Assembly (NCBI GenBank): GCA_021272165.1
Contig: JAJSLK010000014.1
Location: 1-64,000 of the forward strand
Source of the DNA: Methylacidiphilales bacterium
GTDB lineage: Bacteria > Verrucomicrobiota > Verrucomicrobiia > Methylacidiphilales > UBA1321
Length of the DNA: 64,000 nucleotides
Direction: 5' to 3'
A model generated the notes under the pieces. The model had not been told where the DNA came from, searched no databases, and was given only the letters and a program-made list of their open reading frames with translations. The position numbers and the translations under genes are program-made. Shown here one piece after another: positions 1 to 9,063 of this stretch; position 1 is the first letter of the stretch, and every line of letters starts with the position of its first letter.

Positions 1-1215
1 GATGGTGTAGGTGCCCGCAGGGAAGGTGACAGCCTGGGCCATTGATCCCAGGGTGCCGGAAGCGCCCTGAATCAAGCCGGTCTGGACTCCATCCGGCGGA
101 GTGGGCGCGCCATAGGCCCCGCCGATTCCCGTGATGCCGGCATTATTGACGAAGGTCCAGCTCGCCCCGCTGGAACTGTAGGTGAAACTGCCACCCACCG
201 AGGGCGTTTCGAAGCTGTTGTTGGCAAACGTTACGCTGCCGCTGCCGGTGGGGGTGGGCGTTGGGGTCGGAGTAGGCGTCGGCGTTGGGGTATGAGTTGG
301 GGTAGCGGTTGGTGTCGGTGTCGGAGTTGGCGTGGGAGTTGGCGTTGGGGTGGGAGTAGACGTCGGCGTCGGAGTTGGCGTGGGCGTCGGAGTCCCGGAG
401 GGAAGTGAATAGACGCGAACCCAATCGACCTGGAAATCGGAATCGTTGACCATGCCGCTCAGGGACCATCCACCGCCGAGGGCATAATCGAGCTCAACGA
501 GAAAGGGTGTATTGAGATAGCTGGTCGGCGTTGAAATTTGGTTGGTCTGGACGCCGTCAATGTACCAAGTCACATGCACCGGATCGACCTGACAACCGTA
601 GATGTGATACCCCAGCCAGGGATAGGCGCCGCCCGGCATTGGGGTTCCAGGTGAATAGAGATAGGGGGCCGTCTGGTTCTGGCTGCCGTCGGCATTCCAG
701 TTGTGCGAAGCTTCCTGTATCAGCGCCTGGTCGTTGCCCGGGGTATTGCAGACGCCATACCATTCGAAGATATCGATTTCCTCATTCGCGTTGTAGGAGA
801 TGCCGCTGGTAGTGTCGAGCCAGAAGGCGGGCCACGCGCCACTACCCGAATTGGGCATTTGGCAACGGATTTCAAAATAACCGTAAGTTTGAGTAAAACC
901 AGCCCCGGTGGGGTCGACGGAAAGGAGTTCGCCCGAATGCCAATTGTTGGAGGCATCGAGATAAGCCAGATCGTTCAGGACGCCGCCGCTGACGCTCATA
1001 GCGCTGATGTCCCAAGTCGACGCTGAATAATAACCTGCGCTATTGAGCGGTTGGGCGTACCAGGTGGCGGATCCCTTCGGGGAGGTAGTGGTCGCACTAA
1101 GGCTATTGAATTCCTCATCAAAGGTCATAGTATAGCCTGAGAGATTGATGTCTTGGGCTTGGACCGAGCAAGCCAGAGCCAGAGTAAGACCAAGGGTGAG
1201 GAGGAAGGTTTTCAT
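1..1215 (-). CDS. Secreted glycoside hydrolase family 16 protein (C-terminus beyond window)
   Basis: Reading starts at an ATG at 1215 and runs off the left edge. The first ~20 residues are a signal peptide ([20 protein letters not shown]). The GH16 catalytic domain follows, with [11 protein letters not shown] and the active-site signature EEIDIFEW, in which the two Glu are nucleophile and acid/base in this family. Members are retaining beta-glucanases, laminarinases or related polysaccharidases; the substrate cannot be told from this part. A Thr-Pro repeat linker (about 240-400) joins it to a second domain beginning SFETPSVGG with [14 protein letters not shown], resembling a carbohydrate-binding-like module seen on extracellular enzymes. 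No strong ribosome site precedes the ATG. Family assignment is firm, specificity unknown. Confidence 0.85.
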   Translation of the reverse strand, partial: MKTFLLTLGLTLALACSVQAQDINLSGYTMTFDEEFNSLSATTTSPKGSATWYAQPLNSAGYYSASTWDISAMSVSGGVLNDLAYLDASNNWHSGELLSVDPTGAGFTQTYGYFEIRCQMPNSGSGAWPAFWLDTTSGISYNANEEIDIFEWYGVCNTPGNDQALIQEASHNWNADGSQNQTAPYLYSPGTPMPGGAYPWLGYHIYGCQVDPVHVTWYIDGVQTNQISTPTSYLNTPFLVELDYALGGGWSLSGMVNDSDFQVDWVRVYSLPSGTPTPTPTPTPTSTPTPTPTPTPTPTPTPTATPTHTPTPTPTPTPTPTPTGSGSVTFANNSFETPSVGGSFTYSSSGASWTFVNNAGITGIGGAYGAPTPPDGVQTGLIQGASGTLGSMAQAVTFPAGTYTI

Positions 1216-1461
1216 ACCGATTACAACTATTTCATCTTTAGGAGATAGTGAAGCAAAATAATTCCTTACGTCAGGTTAAAGTCTCGTACCTAGGCAACAT
1301 TATAGCGAGTGATGCGTGAGAAACGGAGTCATGTTACCACGCCTACCAGAGAGCAGATGGCGGACGCTCTTTTTAGGCTATCGCTTTCATCGCTCCCTTG
1401 GGCGATCTTGCGCTGTGACGATTTATGCGGTGATTTCAGGGTTGGCGAAAGAAGCTCGTTA

Positions 1462-2496
1462 TTACGCAACCTGAATTTGCATACTCAGTTCAAACAGCCG
1501 GATCACCTGCGTCATCAGTTTTGCTCTCGCGCCGGACAGATGCTTCTCATCGCGAGGGTGGTTTGGCCAGAAGTGATCTGGAGTCGTGACCAAGATGTTT
1601 CCGGGCTTATCGTTAAAAATGATTGCAGGGCTGACTACATCGACAAGAGGTCCATCCAGGTGTCTATGTGGTTGAGCCATCACAACGTAGAGGTCCAAGC
1701 GGTGGGCTGCGTAAAGTGCATCGAGGCTGCGAATCGTTTGATCGAACAGTCTTATATCCAGCGTTGGCGGGTGAAGAGCCGGGCGGCCGAGGACATGAGG
1801 AGAGACCTCGGTTAAGAGTTGGTGAAAATCGACCCTCCCTCTATTTATTACGTCAACGGCTGCAAATCGCTGACATAAACCGACGAAAGTTTCCACAGGT
1901 TTTGAAGTCCAGAACGACATTGCGGCAAAGAGGGGGAAAACCGTGAAGGCCGTGTTTTCTCCCAAGATGCTAACGGCGACATCATAGGCCAGCGTGTATT
2001 CGACGCACTCTCCTGCTCGCTCATCTTGATACTGCGCTGGGGTGAGATTTCGCAGGTGGTACCGCTTTTGCATATAAAAGGCTGCGGCTTCTAGTATGTG
2101 CAGTGGCGTCAATCCTTCAGGGCCAGCGATATTAAGGATGCTTGTGTGGAACTGGAATTCTTCACGCAACGATGTCATCTGCCAACTCGCCAGATTTTCA
2201 TATGTTAGTATGGGATGTTGGATGAGGTGTTTGGATAACGCATCGTGAAGTCTTCGAACCAAATTATAAAGATAAGCCGAAGTACATATCTGAAGATAAT
2301 GAAAGGACTCATGCGTGACAGTCTCCAGCAAGAGCGCCTCGTCTTGTTTGAGAGTTATGTTATCCGATTTCAGAGTTTTTTCTCGGAGTGAGAAATAGTC
2401 TGAAGACGAGCGATTAATCCGCACGACGCCCGTGATCCAGTCCAAGAATGCCCAGCCATTGGGTTGCAGAATTTTCGGTTGAAAATTCTTTGTCAT
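1462..2496 (-). CDS. Uncharacterised protein with an HExxH motif
   Basis: A 344-residue protein with no signal peptide and no family I recognise. Around residues 63-67 it has THESFHYLQ, an HExxH arrangement as in zincin metallopeptidases, within a predicted helical stretch; this is suggestive only. Its start codon overlaps the stop of the upstream gene (TAATG at 2498-2494), so the two are probably translationally coupled. Base composition is more AT-rich than the flanking housekeeping genes, which with the nearby tRNA-Pro suggests acquisition. An open frame on the opposite strand (1309-1815) overlaps it; this strand is preferred because of the coupling and the natural-looking protein. Confidence 0.6.
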   Translation of the reverse strand: MTKNFQPKILQPNGWAFLDWITGVVRINRSSSDYFSLREKTLKSDNITLKQDEALLLETVTHESFHYLQICTSAYLYNLVRRLHDALSKHLIQHPILTYENLASWQMTSLREEFQFHTSILNIAGPEGLTPLHILEAAAFYMQKRYHLRNLTPAQYQDERAGECVEYTLAYDVAVSILGENTAFTVFPLFAAMSFWTSKPVETFVGLCQRFAAVDVINRGRVDFHQLLTEVSPHVLGRPALHPPTLDIRLFDQTIRSLDALYAAHRLDLYVVMAQPHRHLDGPLVDVVSPAIIFNDKPGNILVTTPDHFWPNHPRDEKHLSGARAKLMTQVIRLFELSMQIQVA

Positions 2497-2888
2497 TACC
2501 GATGGAATAGGTCGAGGAAATCGGCGGGCGGAGTATCCGGTAACTCGCGTGGATCGAGCACCACCTTGGTTTCGTTAATGATTATCACAATCGTTTTTGG
2601 AATTTTGTCGGGAGGTGTCTTCTGGAAGAACTTTTTCAGCCGATCCCAAAGCAGCTTACCGATACCAGCTCCTATGGCTTCTGCGGCGGCTTCACCAAGC
2701 TTAGAAAGGATAATAATCGCTTCGGATGGTAAAACCAAAGCAAGGCCGCCACGCGCTTTAGCTGTCGGCTGGAAAATCGCAACGGGAGCCGTTACCCCGG
2801 CAGCTTTCATCTCGGCATTCCAGTATGCGCAAAATTCCTGTTCGATTAAGCCCCCCATTCGGAGGCGAGGGTTGTTTTTATCATCCAT
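2496..2888 (-). CDS. Uncharacterised 130-residue protein, partner of the HExxH protein
   Basis: A 130-residue protein, first gene of a two-gene unit ending in a TAATG overlap with the HExxH gene. The middle (about residues 55-90) has a small-residue-rich segment, AEAIGAGIGKLLWDRLKKFF, that could form an amphipathic or membrane-active helix. The C-terminus ends DPRELPDTPPADFLDLF. I recognise no family. Tight coupling to the downstream gene suggests the products work together; toxin/immunity or defence roles are possible but unsupported by any recognised domain. Confidence 0.55.
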   Translation of the reverse strand: MDDKNNPRLRMGGLIEQEFCAYWNAEMKAAGVTAPVAIFQPTAKARGGLALVLPSEAIIILSKLGEAAAEAIGAGIGKLLWDRLKKFFQKTPPDKIPKTIVIIINETKVVLDPRELPDTPPADFLDLFHR

Positions 2889-2914
2889 AGAGGCCCCTAT
2901 AGCCGCTTTTTCTG

Positions 2915-2932
2915 CTTGTTAAGCGTAACAAG
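2915..2932. promoter_or_regulatory. Inverted repeat upstream of the two-gene unit
   Basis: CTTGTT and AACAAG form a perfect 6-bp inverted repeat around a 6-base spacer, 27 bases upstream of the ATG at 2888, where an operator would be expected. No promoter boxes are convincing. Confidence 0.3.
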
Positions 2933-3046
2933 TTAAACTGCGAATTAAAGAAATTGTTCAGCCGTCGCGGGATCATTCATACCGACATAATTCGGTCTCT
3001 CGTGCGGGGGGCCTTGCGACTGCCTATATTTGTCGTGAGAGGTAAA

Positions 3047-3120
3047 TCGGGCTGCAGGGATTTGAACCCTGGACCTCTCCGACCCGAACGGAGCGCTCTA
3101 CCAAGCTGAGCCACAGCCCG
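3047..3120 (-). tRNA. tRNA-Pro (anticodon CGG)
   Basis: Read on the minus strand the sequence folds as a cloverleaf: acceptor CGGGCTG pairs with CAGCCCG plus discriminator A; the D arm is GCTC...GAGC; the anticodon stem CTCCG/CGGAG encloses loop TTCGGGT, giving anticodon CGG; the T arm has GGTTCAAATCC. The initial C is typical of tRNA-Pro. CCA is not encoded. The gene points towards the uncharacterised two-gene unit at 1462-2888. The rest of the 2889-3416 spacer holds only palindromes and repeats. Confidence 0.95.
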
Positions 3121-3137
3121 TGTAACGACTAAACTGC

Positions 3138-3318
3138 GTCCCTTTCGGGAAGGAAGGGACGAGAGGCCACTTTGCCACGTCCAGCGTGGCTGGCAAGCTT
3201 GGTATGATGAAGGGGAATGGGGGGGCAACGGAGTTGCCATGACGATGGCGTTCCCAAATGGAGTTTGGGAACGAGGGAAGGCAGGCTGAACTGATCCCTC
3301 AACTTCGCTCGGGATGAC
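3138..3318. repeat. Cluster of palindromic repeats between tRNA-Pro and yebC
   Basis: Three consecutive perfect hairpins: GTCCCTT/AAGGGAC (3138-3160), GCCACG/CGTGGC (3174-3190) and GTTCCCAAA/TTTGGGAAC (3250-3272). They are followed by a 26-base copy (3293-3318) of the gatccctc...gggatgac motif that recurs at 22194 and 38713-38807. This looks like an accumulation of REP-type intergenic repeats rather than a terminator; no uridine tract follows any of the stems. Confidence 0.6.
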
Positions 3319-3416
3319 GGATGGGGAAGGCAAGAAAGCCATGGCCGGCGGGTTGATGGCTACCGCAATAGCAACGCGGTCTTGTCGCGGTTCGGGGGGA
3401 AGGGGTAGGATGGGTC

Positions 3417-4148
3417 ATGGGACGTCAATGGTTACTCGCCAAGCGCGAAGTCAATTCGCTGCGCAAATCGCAGGCCACCGGAAAATATCTTAAGGAAATC
3501 ATGGTGGCCGCCAAGCATGGCGGAGCCGATCCGAGCGGTAACGCGCGGCTGGCGGCGGCGGTCGAAAAGGCGCGCAAGGAGAGCGTGCCCCGTGACAATA
3601 TCGAGCGCGCGATCAAGAAGGGCGCGGGTATCGGCGGCGAGAAGATGACGCTTGAGCACATGGCCTTTGAGGGTTACGCGCCGCACAAGGTGCCGGTGAT
3701 CGTGGAGGTGCTGACGGACAATCACAACCGGACCGCGCCGGAAATCCGGGTGCTATTCAAGAAGGGGCAGTTGGGAGCGGCGGGGAGCAACAAGTTTCTT
3801 TTCGATCACGTGGGCCTGGTCGAAGCGCATCATCCCGATGCCTCTGCGGATATCGAAGCGGCGGCGATCGAGGCGGGGGCGAATGAAGTCGAGCCGTTGC
3901 CTCCGGGTCAGAATGACGACATTCCGGAGGGTGCCACGGGCGCGCGGTTCATTACGGACCGGACGGCGGTACATACCGTGTCGCAATGGCTTTCCAAGAA
4001 CGGCTGGACGGTGGTGACGAGCGAGATGGGCTATGTGCCCAAGAGCGTTCCTTCACTGACTGCAGACCAGCGGGCCGAGGTCGGCGAGTTTTTACAACAA
4101 CTTGACGACCACGATGATGTGCATCGCGTCTGGGCGGCGCTGAAATAA
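3417..4148 (+). CDS. yebC: YebC/PmpR family protein
   Basis: A 243-residue member of the YebC/PmpR family (TACO1-like), described in other bacteria both as a DNA-binding regulator and as a ribosome-associated translation factor. Diagnostic stretches are KESVPRDNIERAIKKGAG, LEHMAFEGYAPHKVPVIVEVLTDNHNRT and the acidic C-terminal third. The N-terminus reads MGRQWLLAKREV instead of the usual MAGHSKWANIKHRK, so it belongs to a variant subgroup. The ATG at 3417 gives a normal family length. It is transcribed alone and convergent with the SYLF gene. Confidence 0.85.
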   Translation: MGRQWLLAKREVNSLRKSQATGKYLKEIMVAAKHGGADPSGNARLAAAVEKARKESVPRDNIERAIKKGAGIGGEKMTLEHMAFEGYAPHKVPVIVEVLTDNHNRTAPEIRVLFKKGQLGAAGSNKFLFDHVGLVEAHHPDASADIEAAAIEAGANEVEPLPPGQNDDIPEGATGARFITDRTAVHTVSQWLSKNGWTVVTSEMGYVPKSVPSLTADQRAEVGEFLQQLDDHDDVHRVWAALK

Positions 4149-4170
4149 CGCCACCCTCGGCGAAGTTGGC

Positions 4171-4845
4171 TTACCGCTTGCCGTCGAGAAGCTCGTAGAG
4201 ACGTTCAGTGGAGCGGGGAATCTGGACGCTGCCTTCGAGGATGTCGCGAACATGGATGTGTTCGCCGTAAGCCTGCTGGTTGATTTCATCCTTCACCTCG
4301 ATGGAGCTGCCGCCAAAGGTGGCACCGCCGAAAAGGCCGCCAGAATCGCGGTAAACGAGCACGGCGCGTTGTTCCAGGTTGCGGGTTGATTCGCTTTCCA
4401 CTCCGGTATCGCCACCGGCGGTTCCGGTGGCTGTGGCGTCCCACTTGATTTTTCCGGTGCCGACGAACTGGCCAATGGCCGGTTCGGTGTTGAGAATGAT
4501 GATGTAGCGGATGGTGGAGAAGCCGAGTTGCGCCCCCAGACTGGCTCCGCTGATGTTAAAAGCGGAGGGAGCGCGCCAGACCTGGTTGCCGCTCGGGTCG
4601 ATGTGGCGGACCATGACGATGCCTTCGCCACCCTGACCTCCGATGCCGATGCCGCCCTTGGTAATGGTGCAGATGGCAATGCCCTTGGCGTGCTGAAGAA
4701 TTTCAGCGGGAATGGGGTCGACTGAACCTTGCCGTTTTTCGAGAATCCGGGTCGCGTCGTGGATGCGTTCATCCATGTCGGCGGCACGGATAAAAAGGGT
4801 GGAGGAAACGAGAAGAACCAGGACGGTTGAGAGGATGAGTTTCAT
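4171..4845 (-). CDS. SYLF/Ysc84-domain lipid-binding protein, exported
   Basis: A 224-residue protein with an N-terminal signal peptide (MKLILSTVLVLLVSSTLFIRA) and a SYLF (DUF500, Ysc84-like) domain. Recognisable parts are AKGIAICTITKGGIGIGGQGGEGIV, the central SGASLGAQLGFS and the glycine-rich GGLFGGATFGGSSIEV near residue 175. SYLF domains bind phosphoinositides in eukaryotes; bacterial members are exported proteins of unclear role. It stands alone, convergent with yebC (22-base gap). Confidence 0.8.
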   Translation of the reverse strand: MKLILSTVLVLLVSSTLFIRAADMDERIHDATRILEKRQGSVDPIPAEILQHAKGIAICTITKGGIGIGGQGGEGIVMVRHIDPSGNQVWRAPSAFNISGASLGAQLGFSTIRYIIILNTEPAIGQFVGTGKIKWDATATGTAGGDTGVESESTRNLEQRAVLVYRDSGGLFGGATFGGSSIEVKDEINQQAYGEHIHVRDILEGSVQIPRSTERLYELLDGKR

Positions 4846-5015
4846 GGTTAGATGCTCTTAAGCCTTGCGTCCGAAAAGCGTCCCGTCAATAGCGGGAAAA
4901 GTCCCCCGTCGGAACCATTTTACCCCCAGGGGGTTTAATGATGAAGTGGAAGTCTACGTAGAAATTAGCATCAGGAATGATGCCCCATTAAGCTATGCAG
5001 AAGGAACCAAGGAAA

Positions 5016-5708
5016 ATGCAACGTTATGATTATGGGAAACGGAACCGCGGGTTTACCCTGGTTGAGCTGCTGGTGGTGATAGGTATTATCTCGATTTTGG
5101 CCGCGCTGGCTTTTCCGGCTTATAATTCCGCCATCGCCCATGCGAAAATAGCCAAATGCGCCTCCAATCTTCGCTCGATTGGTACGGCCATGCTGAGCTT
5201 TGCCGGGGACAATAACGGGGAGCTGCCGCAGTCGGGAGGAGTGATTTATTACAACACCAGCGGGGCCGGTACGATGGGTTGGACGCAGCAGTTGGAGGGA
5301 TACATCGGAACGGACCGCTCGGTGTTCCAATGTCCCGACGCAAGCAAGACGATCGGGGCTGATGCGAATTACAGTTATTTCAACGGCGCGCATGCGGCCA
5401 TGTCCCAATCGGGCGGATTTGCCGCGGTGTCTCTTCCGAAAATGCAGGCACCGAGCAAGCATATCATCGCCGGGGATATTGCATTTACCAAAGGGTTGGA
5501 AGATCCGAACGACGCGGACAAGGATGACTACAGTCAGGATCCGGCCTTTGGCGGCGGAACGATCACCACCCCGACGAATATTCCGATTCACCTCGGCTCG
5601 GTAAATCTCCTTTACGCTGACGGTCATGTGCAGAACGCCAAGGGATTCGATCCGAACAATATGACCACGGTCTACGGTGATAATAATACGACTTATCTGA
5701 ATCCCTGA
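5016..5708 (+). CDS. Prepilin-type protein with H-x9-DG C-terminal motif
   Basis: Begins with a short basic leader and the prepilin peptidase site G-FTLVELLVVIGIISILAALAF, the N-terminal helix of type IV pilin-like and type II secretion pseudopilins. Near the C-terminus HLGSVNLLYADGH fits the H-x9-DG pattern of the large pseudopilin-like families of Planctomycetota, Lentisphaerota and Verrucomicrobiota. I take the ATG at 5016 because GAAGGA lies about 10 bases upstream and it gives the usual short leader; an in-frame ATG at 4995 is possible. The partner secretion machinery is not in the window. Confidence 0.85.
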   Translation: MQRYDYGKRNRGFTLVELLVVIGIISILAALAFPAYNSAIAHAKIAKCASNLRSIGTAMLSFAGDNNGELPQSGGVIYYNTSGAGTMGWTQQLEGYIGTDRSVFQCPDASKTIGADANYSYFNGAHAAMSQSGGFAAVSLPKMQAPSKHIIAGDIAFTKGLEDPNDADKDDYSQDPAFGGGTITTPTNIPIHLGSVNLLYADGHVQNAKGFDPNNMTTVYGDNNTTYLNP

Positions 5709-5723
5709 CGACGGAGCCGCATT

Positions 5724-6461
5724 TTAACCGCCGAGGACAAGGTGGCGCAGGTCGGAGAGCTTGCGGGCCTCCCGCTCGCGGAAGTCGGGCGCGGAGACGA
5801 GATGGGCGATGAGCCGGGCCGATTCCTCCAGCGAGACGCGGTCCGTGTTGAAGAGAAGGTCGTAGTGGGAAGGGTCGTCAATGTCGGAGTGGAAATAGGT
5901 TGCGACGAACTGCCGGCGGCGCTCATCCGCGGCACGGACTTCGGCGGCGGCCTCGTGCAATGAGCATTGCTTGCCTTCGGCGACCCGCTCCACGCGGCGC
6001 TTGAACGATCCGAAGATGCGGATGTGCGCGGCCCGGGGGAAGTTGAGGGTGATCAAATGAGAGGCACGCCCGACGAGAATCACATGGCCGATGCGGGCCA
6101 GGTGGACCATGGTTCGGGTCATCTTTTCGATCATGGTGCTGCCTGACGTGGAAACGCCGAGGATTCCTTCAACGTGCTGTTCGATAGAGAGTTTCTGTTC
6201 CTCGGAGAAAAAGCTTCGGATACGCTGAGGAAGATGGTGGTCTTCAATGACTCGTTCCGCGATGTTCTTGTCGACGACAACCCATGGGTATTTGCCATGG
6301 CTCATGTCAGTAAGAATTTCCGCGGTGCGGAAAGCGATGGCCTCGCCCAGGGCGCCGCGTTGGCGCGAGATGGTGACAATGGGATTGGTGCCGTCCGCCG
6401 CCCATTTTTCCTGTTCCTTGGCCTTGATGAAGGCCGCCACAATGTAAGGATCGTTTTTCAT
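5724..6461 (-). CDS. Cytidylate kinase-like family protein
   Basis: Belongs to the cytidylate-kinase-like family (Cytidylate_kin2 type). The start has PIVTISRQRGALGEAIAFRTAEIL, the modified P-loop of this group. Further motifs are VVDKNIAERVIEDH, GHVILVGRASHLIT and IRIFGSFKRRVERVAE. True substrate is unknown; these proteins are related to, but distinct from, Cmk. The ATG at 6461 is chosen because AAGGATGG lies five bases upstream; an earlier in-frame ATG at 6488 would add nine residues. Confidence 0.75.
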   Translation of the reverse strand: MKNDPYIVAAFIKAKEQEKWAADGTNPIVTISRQRGALGEAIAFRTAEILTDMSHGKYPWVVVDKNIAERVIEDHHLPQRIRSFFSEEQKLSIEQHVEGILGVSTSGSTMIEKMTRTMVHLARIGHVILVGRASHLITLNFPRAAHIRIFGSFKRRVERVAEGKQCSLHEAAAEVRAADERRRQFVATYFHSDIDDPSHYDLLFNTDRVSLEESARLIAHLVSAPDFREREARKLSDLRHLVLGG

Positions 6462-6598
6462 ATCAACCATCCTTTCGATTGAACTCAATTTTTTGTGCTA
6501 ATGACCCACATGCAACTTAAGCCCAAAAAAGGCCCTCGCTTGCTTTATTTTGCCGACTATTGAGCACTTCTTGGCGGTAGTTTGCGGGAGGGGGGAGG

Positions 6599-7498
6599 TT
6601 GAGCGATAGTGCAAGTACCATGTCGGAAGGCAATTTGCTGGCGGCACACCTGGATCACCGCCGGGTCTACGACGACTTTAGTTACGTCTATCCAGTGATT
6701 TCGCGGCGGTCACAGGGCGTTTCCATCGGGGTCAATTTGAATCCTGATAAAACGTGCAACTTCAACTGCGTCTATTGCGAGGTCGATCGGGAAAGTCCGC
6801 CGCGGCGAAGGAGCGTTGAGGTGGACATGCTGCTGGAGGAATTGCGCGCGATGTTGCGGATTCATTCGGACGGCACCTTGTTCGAGCGGGAGCCGTTTTC
6901 CGCGATGCCGCTGACGTGGCGGACGCTGCGGGACATCGCCTTTAGCGGTGAGGGCGAGCCGACGACGTGCCGTTTTTTTGAACAGGCGGTGGAGGCGGCG
7001 TGGCGGGTGCGCGAGGAAATGGAGCTGCCGGAGCTGAAGCTGGTGTTGATTACGGATGCGGCCTGCCTGGACCGGCCCGGAGTGGTGCGGGGCCTGCGGC
7101 GAATGCAGAAGGGGGCGCACGAGATCTGGGCGAAGCTGGATGCGGGAACGCCCGATTATTATCACAAGATCAACCGGAGCCATGTGCCGTTCGTCTGGAT
7201 TTTACGGAATATTTTCAAGACGGCGAGTTGGTGCCCGCTTTACCTCCAGTCGATGTTTCTGCGCATTTCGGGCGAGCCGCCGGATGAGGCCGAGGTTTTC
7301 GCCTATTGCGACCGGCTGAATGAGATGAAGGAGAGCGGCGGAAAAATCCTGGGCCTGCAGCTTTACACCATCGCGCGGCCGCCGGTCATGCCGTGGGCCA
7401 CGGCACTTTCGGATGAGGAGCTGAACCGGATTGGCCAGCAGATCCACGAGGAAACCGGACTTCCCTACCGAGTCTTTTACGGGAAGCAGTGGAATTGA
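6599..7498 (+). CDS. Radical SAM protein
   Basis: The signature CNFNCVYC (C-x3-C-x2-C) near residue 55 ligates the 4Fe-4S cluster that cleaves S-adenosylmethionine. It is followed by FSGEGEPT, the glycine-rich SAM-binding strand, and KLDAGTPDYYHKIN. The length (299 residues) and absence of extra cysteine clusters match small radical SAM proteins whose substrate is unknown. The start is uncertain: TTG at 6599 sits just after a GGGAGG run, while the first ATG is at 6620 with poor spacing. Confidence 0.75.
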   Translation: MSDSASTMSEGNLLAAHLDHRRVYDDFSYVYPVISRRSQGVSIGVNLNPDKTCNFNCVYCEVDRESPPRRRSVEVDMLLEELRAMLRIHSDGTLFEREPFSAMPLTWRTLRDIAFSGEGEPTTCRFFEQAVEAAWRVREEMELPELKLVLITDAACLDRPGVVRGLRRMQKGAHEIWAKLDAGTPDYYHKINRSHVPFVWILRNIFKTASWCPLYLQSMFLRISGEPPDEAEVFAYCDRLNEMKESGGKILGLQLYTIARPPVMPWATALSDEELNRIGQQIHEETGLPYRVFYGKQWN

Positions 7499-7507
7499 AG
7501 TTACGTC

Positions 7508-8878
7508 TTATTTTCCGGCGATGAGGACGCTTTTGGCGTTCATGAATTCGCGGATGCCGACGGCGCCGAGTTCGCGACCGTAGCCGGAATGCTTGATGCC
7601 GCCGAAAGGCAGTGCAGGTTGCGACGCGACCATGCTGTTGACGAAAACCTGGCCGGACTGGAGATATCGGATGGCGCATTCCTGCTCGGCGGAATCCTGA
7701 GTCCAGATGCAGGCGCCGAGGCCGTAGGGCGTGCCATTGGCGATCTTGATCGCTTCGTCGAGATCGCGGACGCGAAAAAGAAGGGCGACAGGGCCGAAAA
7801 GTTCCTCTTCCACGAACGGGCCGTCAATGGGAGCGTCGGCGAGGATCGTGGGCTCGAAATAGAAACCCGGGCCGGGAATGCGATGGCCGCCGGTGAGCAC
7901 GCGGGCCCCGGATCGGCAGGCGAAATCGATTTGCTTTTCGAGGGTCTCAACCGATTGGGCCTGGGCGAGGGGACCCATGTCGGTTTCGGGCAGCATGGGA
8001 TCGCCGACGCGCAATTTCTGGAAGGCGGCGATGAAAAGCTTTTCGAATTCGTCGTAGACGGAGGCGTGGACGAGAAAGCGTTTGGCCGCGATGCACGATT
8101 GACCGTTGTTTTGGGTGCGGGCCTTGACCGCCGTTTCCACCGTTTTGGTCAGCGGCGCGCTGGGCATGACAATGAAGGGGTCGCTGCCGCCGAGTTCGAG
8201 GACGGTGCGTTTGATTTCCCGGCCCGCAATGGAGGCGACCGCCGCGCCCGCCGCAACACTGCCCGTAAGCGTCACGGCGGCAATGCGCCGGTCCTCGATG
8301 ACCCGTTGCACCGTTTTGCTCTCGATGGCCAGATATTGAAACGAGCCTTCGGGAAAACCGGCGCGGAGGAAAACGTCCTCGAGCGCCAGGCCGCATTGGG
8401 GAACATTGGCCGCGTGTTTGAGGAGCCCGATGTTTCCGGCCATGAGCGCGGGCGCGGCGAAACGGACGGCCTGCCAGAAGGGAAAATTCCAGGGCATGAT
8501 GGCGAGCACGATGCCGAGTGGATCGTAACGGATAAAGCCGCGGCCATCTGCGATCTTCGCCGGTTCATCGGCAAGGAAGGATTCGGCGTGCTCCGCATAA
8601 AAGCGGCAGGCGGTGGCACACTTGGCGGCCTCGGCGCGGGCCTGCCGGATCGGCTTGCCCATTTCGAGGGTCATCAAGGAGCCGAGGCGGTCCTGTTCGT
8701 TTTCGAAAATTTCCGCGGCGGCCAGCATCCCTTTTTTGCGAAGGGAAAAACCGTCGAAGCGATGCCGGTGGAAGGTCGCTTCGGCCAGGGCGAGTTTCGC
8801 TTCCAGCCGGGCGGAGCTCAGGGGCTCGAAGGTCCGGACCGTTTTGCCGGTGGCGGGATTGATGGTGGCGAGGGCCAT
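7508..8878 (-). CDS. Aldehyde dehydrogenase, NAD(P)-dependent succinate-semialdehyde type
   Basis: A 456-residue aldehyde dehydrogenase. It shows the cofactor motif MPWNFPFWQ, TLTGSVAAG, the catalytic glutamate motif LELGGSDPFIV and the nucleophile in NNGQSCIAAKR. The ELGGSDPFIV version and the length of about 455 are typical of the Sad/YneI-like succinate-semialdehyde dehydrogenase subgroup, which oxidises short semialdehydes to acids. It is convergent with the radical SAM gene (9-base gap) and not in an obvious GABA operon, so the physiological substrate is inferred. Confidence 0.85.
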   Translation of the reverse strand: MALATINPATGKTVRTFEPLSSARLEAKLALAEATFHRHRFDGFSLRKKGMLAAAEIFENEQDRLGSLMTLEMGKPIRQARAEAAKCATACRFYAEHAESFLADEPAKIADGRGFIRYDPLGIVLAIMPWNFPFWQAVRFAAPALMAGNIGLLKHAANVPQCGLALEDVFLRAGFPEGSFQYLAIESKTVQRVIEDRRIAAVTLTGSVAAGAAVASIAGREIKRTVLELGGSDPFIVMPSAPLTKTVETAVKARTQNNGQSCIAAKRFLVHASVYDEFEKLFIAAFQKLRVGDPMLPETDMGPLAQAQSVETLEKQIDFACRSGARVLTGGHRIPGPGFYFEPTILADAPIDGPFVEEELFGPVALLFRVRDLDEAIKIANGTPYGLGACIWTQDSAEQECAIRYLQSGQVFVNSMVASQPALPFGGIKHSGYGRELGAVGIREFMNAKSVLIAGK

Positions 8879-9063
8879 GGCGCAATATCGGCCGCGGGGA
8901 CGAAATGGTCAATGTGGTGCGAAGTGGTCAGATTTGGCCTTTCTGGCCAGGCCATCGCAATCATACATGAGCCTGGCGGTTGTTGTATCTATTGACGGAA
9001 GGCCCAAGGTTTGGCATGAAGCCAGCTCTCGCAGTTCCACCATAAACTTTTTCTCTTCCGACG

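Noticed and set aside
240-400. Tandem repeat that might be taken for a CRISPR-like or satellite array
   Set aside because: It is a degenerate 6-base periodicity encoding the Thr-Pro linker of the GH16 protein, with no spacers.
1309-1815. 168-residue open frame on the + strand
   Set aside because: It lies antisense to the coupled HExxH gene, has no recognisable domain and an arginine/cysteine-rich, shadow-like composition.
7589-8995. 468-residue open frame antisense to the aldehyde dehydrogenase
   Set aside because: High-GC mirror frame; its Gly/Asp/Arg-rich sequence tracks the codons of a clearly real gene on the other strand.
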